Below, piece by piece: positions 12,270-18,346 of a stretch of 18,346 nt of DNA. The DNA lies in NCBI GenBank assembly GCA_017958465.1, contig JAGDCQ010000037.1, forward strand, positions 1-18,346, read 5' to 3'. The notes beneath the pieces are model-generated. The model was not told the origin of the DNA and ran no database searches. It saw only the letters and a program-made list of their open reading frames with translations. Numbering within the stretch: position 1 is the first letter of the stretch; every line of letters begins with the position of its first letter. The DNA is from Lachnospiraceae bacterium. Its GTDB lineage: Bacteria; Bacillota; Clostridia; Lachnospirales; Lachnospiraceae. A program made the translations under genes and the position numbers.

Positions 12270-13910
12270 TCACTTTAAGTAGCGGACTCCCCATACACTC
12301 CTATTATCACCTGCCGCGGTAAAGCAGAGTACGTCTGCCCCCGCCTGGTCTTTCATCTTAACAAAAACGCCGCTGTAGGCCGTTTCGCCTATAGTTACGG
12401 ACATATAGCAGGTCCCGTCTTCTGCAGACCACGAGCCCGTAAGCCCGCTGCCTTCCACCGTTCCGTCGCTCTTAAGCTCCAGGAGCACAGGCTTTGCTAT
12501 CTTTGAATCGATATTTATCCCCTGCTCTACAAAAAAGTATTCTCCCACAAGCTCTTCCTTCCCAAAGCCCGAAGGCTCGAGAGTCTCGCCGGATGTGCAG
12601 TAGGGCGCAAGGACCGGCCACCCCTCCCGGTTAAAGAAGTACTGCTGTACCCTGGGCTCATGGAACTCCGAATTGTTGTCAAAGCGGGTGTGGAAGCAAA
12701 GGTAGTATTTCCCGTCTGTATCCCTGAAAGAGCTCTGTCCGCCGGTAGCCATATAGGCTGTCTTTACCCCGGGAAGTGTGTAGTTTCCGGAAAGTTTAAG
12801 CCCGTACTTTGAGTGGAGGGACATCTGCGGGCGGCTGCCCTTCATATCAAGATAAGGCCCTGTGACCTTTTCCGACCTGAAGACACGCATCTGATAGCCT
12901 CCTGTGCGTTCGAGGCCGCCGTAAGAGACAAACAGGTAATAATACCCGTTGTCCGGGTTATATTCGATGTAGGGGCCTTCTATGGACGTGTGCATGCCTC
13001 CGAGGAGCCTCCGTCCAAAATAGGGATCCACTTCGTTTTCCTCGTCTGACTCCGGATGGATTGGAAGCCCTGTCTGCTCGTCGATCTCGAGCAGGAAGAT
13101 GCCGCCCGACCAGGAGCCGTAGACCATCCACATCCTGCCGTCTTCATCGTAGAAGACCGTTGGATCTATGCAGTTTGGCCATTTCTGGTTCTGATAAGCA
13201 CCGCCGGACTTAAGGTATGTCTTCTTTGCGTACTCCTCGGAAACCACGTCCAAAACGTCCGTTTTGTCGAGATCCTGAGACGTAAAGCCCGAATACAGGA
13301 TGTTTGCCTGCCATTTGAAAGGGCCTTCCGGGCTGTCGGAAACAGCAAAGCAAAGGCTCGACTTTATATAGGTTGATGAAGTACACATATACATGCAGTA
13401 TTTGCCCATAGCCTTGTTGTAGATCACATGGGGCGCCCATACCGCGTACTGGCCGTTGCCCTTGTCTCCGGCGTAGTCGAAGATCCCTAACGATTTGTCG
13501 AACAGGTTCTCAAACATGGGATTGTTGGACTTGTAGCCGTTCCCGCAGTACTTCCAGGTCCTAAGGTCCTTGCTCTTTGCGTTTGCCATGTGGGATCCGT
13601 AGATGTAATAGGTCCCGTCCTGCACAAAGATTGATGGATCGTGCACGGAAACACCGGCCCTTATGTCCTTTTTTGTGATGCCTGCAAGGATATCCGGCGT
13701 GGGTGAGGGAGTTGCATCTACCGGTGCTTTGGACGGCGTGTTCGCTTCCTCTTTTGTGGGAACAGGGGTCTCTGCTCCCGCCGACGGTACGATAGGTGTT
13801 GCTGTCATGTTTTCTCCTTTAGAGCATCCTGCCGCGAGAGCTGCCATAAGCACTGCAACGGCTGCCGGCGCCGCCTTCCTCAGTATGTGTACTAAAGACT
13901 TGTTTCTCAT
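12270..13910 (-). CDS. GH43 arabinanase-like lipoprotein
   Basis: Secreted glycoside hydrolase, 546 aa from the chosen start, probably cleaving arabinan or arabinoxylan. Seen: a signal peptide ending in LAAGC (lipid-modified C29); a Pro/Thr-rich linker to about residue 72; and a five-blade propeller domain with catalytic base D91 (VHDPS), pKa-tuning D249 (IDPTVFYDEDG) and acid E311 (IEGPYIEYN), the GH43 trio. The C-terminal ~100 residues (LELKSDGTVEGS...YSGVF...VWGVRYLK) resemble the C-terminal domain of extracellular endo-1,5-alpha-L-arabinanases. The exact activity is inferred. The ATG at 13910, one base after the DUF4317 stop and behind AAGGAA, starts a proper signal peptide, unlike the longer frame. 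Cotranscribed with DUF4317 and likely with aroF. Confidence 0.9.
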   Translation of the reverse strand: MRNKSLVHILRKAAPAAVAVLMAALAAGCSKGENMTATPIVPSAGAETPVPTKEEANTPSKAPVDATPSPTPDILAGITKKDIRAGVSVHDPSIFVQDGTYYIYGSHMANAKSKDLRTWKYCGNGYKSNNPMFENLFDKSLGIFDYAGDKGNGQYAVWAPHVIYNKAMGKYCMYMCTSSTYIKSSLCFAVSDSPEGPFKWQANILYSGFTSQDLDKTDVLDVVSEEYAKKTYLKSGGAYQNQKWPNCIDPTVFYDEDGRMWMVYGSWSGGIFLLEIDEQTGLPIHPESDEENEVDPYFGRRLLGGMHTSIEGPYIEYNPDNGYYYLFVSYGGLERTGGYQMRVFRSEKVTGPYLDMKGSRPQMSLHSKYGLKLSGNYTLPGVKTAYMATGGQSSFRDTDGKYYLCFHTRFDNNSEFHEPRVQQYFFNREGWPVLAPYCTSGETLEPSGFGKEELVGEYFFVEQGINIDSKIAKPVLLELKSDGTVEGSGLTGSWSAEDGTCYMSVTIGETAYSGVFVKMKDQAGADVLCFTAAGDNRSVWGVRYLK

Positions 13911-13911
13911 C

Positions 13912-15078
13912 TTATTGTTCCTTGTCTGCGTTTTCAGCTGCGTTTTCAAGCTCCTCACGGACCCTTCTCATAACGCCGTTAACCTCTATATCCACATCCA
14001 TGGGGATGACAAGGCACTTTCTGCCGTCTATAACACGGACCTCGATGATGTCTGCGTTCTCAGGCTTTACCTGAACTGTCACCGTATCCGTTTTAAGCTT
14101 CATGCTCTTTTCCACAAGGCCCCGTGCATCAAGGTTTCCGTCGCTCACGCAGGCCTTAAAGGCGTCCTCAACAGCATAAAGGTGCTCATCCTTGATGCCG
14201 CTTTCCCTGAACACTTCTTTAAGCCCCTTGCAGTCCAGCAGCACAGGCTCATCAGCCTCTTTTTCCTCCACCATCTCCACAAGGGTGTCGTTGATATTCC
14301 TCACTACGGCAAACGTCTCATATTCGGGTACGTCGTTGATGACGCTGTCCACTATGTTGTAGAGCGTTTTCTTCTGCTTGTCGTAAGGCTCCTTCGAGGT
14401 ACAGCCAAGGACGGTCTCGATAAGCTCGTGATGCATTTCGTCCGTGTTTTTGACATAGTACAGGAGGTTGTGCACGTCCGCGCTCCTGTCCGTGAAGGCA
14501 GGGAACACAAAGCCGTTCATGGGCGCTTCCACGAGCCAGTCACGCACGCGGTTCGCTATCACGTTCCTGTCCTCAAAGTAGCTGAGCCTGGGCTCTGTGA
14601 GCTCTACAGGGCAGATAGCGCAGAGGATGTATTTAAACACCTCCTCCGACTCGTCGAGGAGCTGGCCGTCCTGGGTCTGCTTCGGAACGTCGTAGGCGTC
14701 GTATACGAGCAGGATGAGGTAGTTGCCGGGATAGTCGTAGGTGTCGATCACACTGCGGTAAAAGGCTTCAAGCATCTGCTCGCTCTTAAGCTCGCTGTCG
14801 CGCAGGGCAACAAGGCTCTTGTAGCAGTTGCCTTCTAGCTCTTCCTTCGTGGTGAAGGGGAGCTCCAGCATGTTTTTGCCGAGGGTACCGGACATGGTCT
14901 TCTTCATTATCTCCAGGTACTTGAACATCTCCTCGTCCTCAAGGTTCAGGAAGGTGTCGTTTATATAGGTCTTTATCTCACGCTCCTCGCCCGCCACATA
15001 GCAGCCGGCCAGGCGCGAAGCGGTCACTTTCGTCTTTTTGAAGCGTTTTTTTAATTCAGAAATATCAGATTTGTTCAT
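13912..15078 (-). CDS. DUF4317 family protein
   Basis: 388 residues from the ATG at 15078, with GGAG ten bases upstream. The opening (MNKSDISELKKRFKKTK...CYV) and LNLEDEEMFKYLEIMKKTMSGTLGKNMLEL are typical of DUF4317, a family common in Clostridia with no established function. No signal peptide, transmembrane segment or enzyme motif is visible, so it should be cytosolic. The C-terminus is acidic and rich in Glu (REELENAAENADKEQ). It ends one base before the GH43 lipoprotein start, a spacing that implies coupled translation. A functional link to polysaccharide use is not shown. A longer frame upstream begins inside a hairpin and lacks a ribosome site. Confidence 0.88.
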   Translation of the reverse strand: MNKSDISELKKRFKKTKVTASRLAGCYVAGEEREIKTYINDTFLNLEDEEMFKYLEIMKKTMSGTLGKNMLELPFTTKEELEGNCYKSLVALRDSELKSEQMLEAFYRSVIDTYDYPGNYLILLVYDAYDVPKQTQDGQLLDESEEVFKYILCAICPVELTEPRLSYFEDRNVIANRVRDWLVEAPMNGFVFPAFTDRSADVHNLLYYVKNTDEMHHELIETVLGCTSKEPYDKQKKTLYNIVDSVINDVPEYETFAVVRNINDTLVEMVEEKEADEPVLLDCKGLKEVFRESGIKDEHLYAVEDAFKACVSDGNLDARGLVEKSMKLKTDTVTVQVKPENADIIEVRVIDGRKCLVIPMDVDIEVNGVMRRVREELENAAENADKEQ

Positions 15079-15104
15079 CTTGGGTGTTTCTCCGGGTTTC
15101 CAAA

Positions 15105-15138
15105 TATATCGCCGCGGCAAGACTGCTGCGGCGATATA
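15105..15138. terminator. Hairpin between surface-protein gene and DUF4317 gene
   Basis: TATATCGCCGC and GCGGCGATATA (one mismatch further in) form a 13-14 bp stem. It begins 33 bases after the surface-protein stop and ends 27 bases before the DUF4317 ATG. Only a short T stretch follows on the minus strand, so it may be a weak terminator, a processing site or an mRNA-stabilising stem. No clear promoter is visible after it. Confidence 0.5.
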
Positions 15139-15170
15139 CCGGTATTATTGTTTAGTTTTGGTTTCCTGGC

Positions 15171-16859
15171 TTATTCCAGCTTATCGTCCGGGGTCTCCGG
15201 TTTTTCTGCGTCTGTTTCTGCCTTTGTGGTTTCTGCCTTTGGAGCTTCCGGTTTCGAAGCCTTTTCATTCTTGTTCTTCATGAAGATAACAGTGGAAAGG
15301 ACTCCGATAGCTGCCGCAAGGATAGCGATCACAACCACGAGACCAACTACCAGCGGTACGCTGAGCTTGGTGCCCGTAGAACCCGGCACCGGAGTAGGGG
15401 TGTTTGTGGGTTCGGATGTGGGTGTGGGCGGTATCGTAGGCGTAGGTGTATTTGTGGGTGTTGCCGTAGGCGCGTTTTCCTCAGCCTTTGTAGGCTCCGG
15501 GGTAGGCGTTTCGGGAGCGGGCGTAGGTGTCTCCACCTGAGCGGGAGTAGGTGTGGGCTCCTCTGTAGGCGCCGTTGTGGGCGTAGGCACCGGTGTAGGT
15601 GTACTTGTAGGTACAGGTGTAGGAGTGCTGGTGGGCACCGGTGTAGGAGTGCTTGTAGGCTCCGGAGTAGGTGTAGGGGTCGGTGTAGAGGTCGGTGTAG
15701 GTGTAGATGTAGGAGTCGGGCTGGGCTTAGCAACCACCTTAACGTTCACTGTGGTCTCGTAAGGTCCCCATATCATCCTGACAGTCTGGTTTCCAAGTGT
15801 GGAAAACTCCGTTATCCTGGCACCTGTTGTCTCATCCCTGAATACAAAACGGGAAGGCAGGTTTGTTGCAGGTAAATATCCGTTTGATGTGAAGAAGCGT
15901 ACTTTCAGGTCAAGATCGTTTACAGAAGAGCCCTGCTCAACTACAAGCGGATCATCCTTGGGGATGGCGCCAAAACCGACATAATACATGTCGGGAGCTG
16001 TATACTCCCTGTATCCTTCTCCGCCGCCTTCGTTCCAGTCCACACGTATAACAGGGCTGTATATAACAAGCTTTGAACCGTCACCGGGCTCGTATGTGAC
16101 CATACATACATAGTATTCAGTCATAGGAACGGCAGCAGGTGCCATCATATAGCATTCCTGATATGCACTGTCATCCATGAGCGCAGTCATGCTCTGGAGG
16201 CGCTGTGCCTGTGTTCTGTTGTTTGATGCTGCCGATGCGTTCGATATCTCATACCATTGATAGCTTACCTTTGAAGAATCCCAGCCTGCTGCGTATTCAA
16301 CATCTTCAGGATTTACAAAGCAATGAAGTGGCAGGGGTGAAGTATAGTCCGAGATCTGTTTGCTCACTTTATAGGTCCAAGCCTGCGGATTAAGAGCAAA
16401 ATAGTTTCTGATCTGGCGTGCTCCCGCATTTTCAACAACGTTGATGACAGTTCTTTCACTCTGCACGGCACAGTTAAGGATATCATCATGAACTATACAG
16501 AAAAGCTCTGCTCCGTTGAGCGATGCCTCGATATCGTTTATCTGAAGGATCCCGTCACTACCGACCGACATTCCGTGACCGCACGGAACAAGGGTCTTAT
16601 CCTGCTCCCAGGAAGGGTCTTTAAGGTCGTAGACAACATCGTTGTATACAATAAACCAGTCGTAAATAAGTCCGTCATTTGTTCCGTCGGGGCGTACGGC
16701 ATTTACAGCATAATAGGCCTGCGCACCCTCTGTCCAGGAAATTTCAGAAGGCATCTGCCCCTTAAAGTACGGCGTAGGGTCATCAGCCTTTGCCGTGAAC
16801 GGTACCGCCAGAAGAATAGCGGCCACAAAGGCAAATACTGCAGTTATCAGTTTTTTCAT
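15171..16859 (-). CDS. Secreted, membrane-anchored surface protein with Thr-Pro linker
   Basis: 562 residues of unknown function. Seen: signal peptide 1-25 (ending TAKA); ectodomain 26-377, which by its strand-rich look (SYQWYEI, YYVCMVTYEPG) probably contains Ig-like or bacterial Ig-type domains; a linker at 378-494 made of TSTPTPVP-like repeats; one membrane helix at about 500-527; and a charged Lys/Glu/Pro tail of about 35 residues. No LPXTG sorting motif is present, so it would be held by the helix with the ectodomain outside and the linker crossing the wall. SYQWYEI resembles surface-protein Ig-like repeats. Several cysteines in the ectodomain are noted. A GGGAG site precedes the ATG at 16859, 21 bases after the nucleosidase gene, so it may share that transcript. 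Confidence 0.85.
   Translation of the reverse strand: MKKLITAVFAFVAAILLAVPFTAKADDPTPYFKGQMPSEISWTEGAQAYYAVNAVRPDGTNDGLIYDWFIVYNDVVYDLKDPSWEQDKTLVPCGHGMSVGSDGILQINDIEASLNGAELFCIVHDDILNCAVQSERTVINVVENAGARQIRNYFALNPQAWTYKVSKQISDYTSPLPLHCFVNPEDVEYAAGWDSSKVSYQWYEISNASAASNNRTQAQRLQSMTALMDDSAYQECYMMAPAAVPMTEYYVCMVTYEPGDGSKLVIYSPVIRVDWNEGGGEGYREYTAPDMYYVGFGAIPKDDPLVVEQGSSVNDLDLKVRFFTSNGYLPATNLPSRFVFRDETTGARITEFSTLGNQTVRMIWGPYETTVNVKVVAKPSPTPTSTPTPTSTPTPTPTPEPTSTPTPVPTSTPTPVPTSTPTPVPTPTTAPTEEPTPTPAQVETPTPAPETPTPEPTKAEENAPTATPTNTPTPTIPPTPTSEPTNTPTPVPGSTGTKLSVPLVVGLVVVIAILAAAIGVLSTVIFMKNKNEKASKPEAPKAETTKAETDAEKPETPDDKLE
15378..15728 (-). repeat. Thr-Pro coding repeat of the surface protein
   Basis: Imperfect short repeats encode the TSTPTPVP-type linker (residues 378-494). 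The steps are mostly multiples of three, so the frame survives expansion and contraction, and linker length may vary between strains. Confidence 0.85.
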
Positions 16860-16880
16860 TGTTCTTTTTCTCCCATCCTT

Positions 16881-17585
16881 TTAGTTTAAGTAACCATATA
16901 TAAGTTTCAGCGCGGCTGCGGACGCCTTGTTGAGGCTTGCCACATAATCCTTGCCGGAATCTTCGTCGCCGTTGTCCGAAACAGCCCGTACAACACAGTA
17001 TCTCATGTTATTGATATAGCAGACATGGCCTATGGCCGCGCCTTCCATCTCGCAAACGATGGCATTGAACGTGTCTGCGATATACTTCTTTTTCGCGCTG
17101 CTGCTCACAAAGCAGTCTCCGGAGGCTATCACACCGCGCTTTGCCTTGATCCCAAGGCCTTCGGCAGTCTTCAAAAGCTCATCCGCTATCTCTTTGTCTC
17201 CCGGAATATTGATGATATTGATCCCGGAGATGAGCCCCACAGGGTCCCCTACAGCGCTTGTGTCCATATCGTGCTGGACACAGCTTTCCGCTATGGCGAT
17301 ATCGCCTATGTCGAGCTCCGGTGTCAGTGAACCGCCGACACCGATGTTGATGATCCTGCCCGGCTTAAATGTAAGGATCATGGTCTGCGCGCAGACAGCC
17401 GCGAAAACCTTGCCGATCCCGCACTGGGCAGCAACAACATCATACTTCCCCAGACGCCCGTAAACATACGTGATACCGCTGATCTCCACGGTCCCGGGAT
17501 CTGTGATCCTGCTCTTCAGGTCGTCGATCTCGGCCTTCATGGCCGCGATTATGCCGACAACCTCTCTTTCCCCGTCAAAATACAT
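16881..17585 (-). CDS. mtnN: 5'-methylthioadenosine/S-adenosylhomocysteine nucleosidase
   Basis: Hydrolyses MTA and SAH to adenine plus the methylthio- or ribosyl-sugar, supplying S-ribosylhomocysteine to LuxS. Seen: the start VVGIIAAMKAEIDDL with E19 matching the conserved AMxxE, INIGVGGSL for the ribose/base site, CEMEGAAIGHVCY matching the family's VEMExAAxA substrate motif, and VRAVSDNG with the catalytic Asp. At 234 aa from the ATG at 17585 it has the usual size. That ATG follows GGAGAGG closely; an upstream ATG overlapping the luxS stop (ATGA) would add six residues and cannot be excluded. It lies 17 bases after luxS, and this pairing is functionally logical. Confidence 0.93.
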   Translation of the reverse strand: MYFDGEREVVGIIAAMKAEIDDLKSRITDPGTVEISGITYVYGRLGKYDVVAAQCGIGKVFAAVCAQTMILTFKPGRIINIGVGGSLTPELDIGDIAIAESCVQHDMDTSAVGDPVGLISGINIINIPGDKEIADELLKTAEGLGIKAKRGVIASGDCFVSSSAKKKYIADTFNAIVCEMEGAAIGHVCYINNMRYCVVRAVSDNGDEDSGKDYVASLNKASAAALKLIYGYLN

Positions 17586-17602
17586 TTCCTCTCCTTTTCC
17601 GC

Positions 17603-18070
17603 TCATTGCGGATATGTAAACCTTTGATACTCTGTGATCTCGTCCTTGTAGTCCTCGATATAGAACTTCGCCATATTGAGGTTCTGCTCCTGATAATTGC
17701 CGCACTCCTCAGGCTTTGCGCCCGGGATCTCCCCTTCAAAGCCTATTATGAAATCACACATGTCAAGCACCAGCTTTTCGATCCCTTTCGGCTCAAGGTC
17801 ACCGAACATCAGCAGATAAAAACCTGTCCTGCAGCCCATGGGCCCAAAGTAGACGATCTCATCTTTCCTTGCGCTGTTGCGCAGGAATGTGGCTCCCAGA
17901 TGCTCTATGGTGTGGATGGCAGGAGTGTCCATAACAGGCTCCCTGTTTGGTGCCGTAAAACGCAGATCGAAGGTGGTCACGGTCACGCCGTCCTTTTTAT
18001 CCTTCCTCGAAACGTAAAGCCCCGGAAACAGGTTGTTGTGGTTAACTGTAAAGCTTGCGATCTTCTCCAT
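17603..18070 (-). CDS. luxS: S-ribosylhomocysteine lyase (LuxS)
   Basis: Splits S-ribosylhomocysteine into homocysteine and DPD, the precursor of autoinducer-2. Seen: the metal site HTIEH (H53, H57) with E56, the catalytic Cys region GPMGCRTGFYLL (C80), and the third metal ligand in ECGNY (C123). The length, 155 aa, is standard. ATG at 18070 with AAGGAG upstream. It sits 9 bases after the deaminase-like gene and 17 before the nucleosidase, making a tight methyl-cycle unit. Its main role may be homocysteine recovery; signalling cannot be inferred from sequence. Confidence 0.96.
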   Translation of the reverse strand: MEKIASFTVNHNNLFPGLYVSRKDKKDGVTVTTFDLRFTAPNREPVMDTPAIHTIEHLGATFLRNSARKDEIVYFGPMGCRTGFYLLMFGDLEPKGIEKLVLDMCDFIIGFEGEIPGAKPEECGNYQEQNLNMAKFYIEDYKDEITEYQRFTYPQ

Positions 18071-18079
18071 ACGATCTCC

Positions 18080-18346
18080 TTATCTTAAGCCTATCCTCTT
18101 TGCTATCCTGTTGGCAGCAAAGAAAACGTGCTCCTCATCTATAGTCTTCAAAACCTTTTTATCCATAAGGATCTTTCCGTCAACTATCACGGTGTCCACA
18201 TCCGAAGCCGCTGCAGAGTAAGTAAGTGCGGAAACGGCATTTGTGGCGGGCATGAAGTGTTCGTTGTTGATGTTGATGGTGACAAGGTCTGCCTTAAGCC
18301 CAATCTTTATCTGTCCGATCTCGTTTTCAAGGCCCAGCGCCTTTGC
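18080..18346 (-). CDS. SAH/MTA deaminase-like amidohydrolase (partial, C-terminal end)
   Basis: The last 88 codons of a metal-dependent amidohydrolase; the N-terminus is outside the window. Seen: AKALGLENEIGQIKIGLKADLV, the family's end-of-barrel block, then VSALTYSAAASDVDTVIVDGKILMD and the C-terminal strands. This ending matches the MtaD/SsnA-type deaminases, which act on S-adenosylhomocysteine or methylthioadenosine. The luxS-nucleosidase context favours that over guanine or chlorohydrolase-type relatives. The metal ligands lie outside the window and could not be checked. Confidence 0.8.
   Translation of the reverse strand, partial: AKALGLENEIGQIKIGLKADLVTININNEHFMPATNAVSALTYSAAASDVDTVIVDGKILMDKKVLKTIDEEHVFFAANRIAKRIGLR

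Noticed and set aside
13911..13958. Longer start for the GH43 protein
   Set aside because: It overlaps the DUF4317 gene end and buries the signal peptide; the ATG at 13910 gives a clean lipoprotein signal.
13912..15078. Large plus-strand frame antisense to the DUF4317 gene (13663-14838)
   Set aside because: It is antisense to two well-supported genes, has no ribosome site and encodes nothing recognisable.

Overview
This is a gene-dense window of about 50% G+C (by eye) from a Gram-positive anaerobe, most likely a plant-polysaccharide-using member of the Clostridia, Lachnospiraceae type. That assignment is inference. It rests on strong AGGAGG-type ribosome sites, a T-box leader, a DUF4317 protein, secreted GH43 and CE2-type carbohydrate-active proteins, Thr/Pro-rich surface linkers and a LuxS/MTAN pair. 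No rRNA, tRNA, integrase, transposase or CRISPR array is visible. Every gene is on the minus strand except a small MazEF-type toxin-antitoxin pair.

Read in transcription order (right to left), the window holds these units. (1) 18346-16881: the end of an S-adenosylhomocysteine/MTA deaminase-like amidohydrolase, then luxS and an MTA/SAH nucleosidase, which together form a methyl-cycle detoxification cluster. (2) 16859-15171: a secreted, membrane-anchored protein with a long Thr-Pro linker. (3) 15078-10990: DUF4317 protein, GH43 arabinanase-like lipoprotein, a type I-beta DAHP synthase, and the C-terminal remnant of a citrate synthase, ending in a terminator. (4) 10361-10911, plus strand: mazE-mazF. 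(5) 10256-6912: a promoter, a 32-residue leader peptide rich in Phe and Tyr codons, an attenuator, then pheA, a type I-alpha DAHP synthase and tyrA. (6) 6828-2441: a promoter, a T-box leader with a Trp (UGG) specifier, a TrpXYZ-type tryptophan ABC transporter, a CE2-like esterase and a strong terminator. (7) 2440-1202: about 1.2 kb with no credible gene, made of nested repeats. (8) 1201-1: a PlsC-type acyltransferase with an attached zinc ribbon, running off the window.

The genes between 12253 and 4422 share a theme of aromatic amino acid economy: two unrelated-subfamily DAHP synthases, the Phe and Tyr branch enzymes, and tryptophan import. Two different RNA sensors control them. Translation of a Phe/Tyr-rich leader peptide appears to gate synthesis, and uncharged tRNA-Trp appears to gate import. 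A classical leader-peptide attenuator for a combined phe/tyr operon is unusual in this group, where T-boxes normally do that job, and it is the best regulatory find here.

The best structural find is the 1202-2440 mosaic. It contains two nearly identical copies of a strongly self-complementary element of about 170 bp, facing each other across 404 bp. Partial copies of the element ends lie around them, including a tandem array with an exact 57-bp period. It looks like a non-autonomous mobile or structured repeat family, but no transposase is present to prove it.
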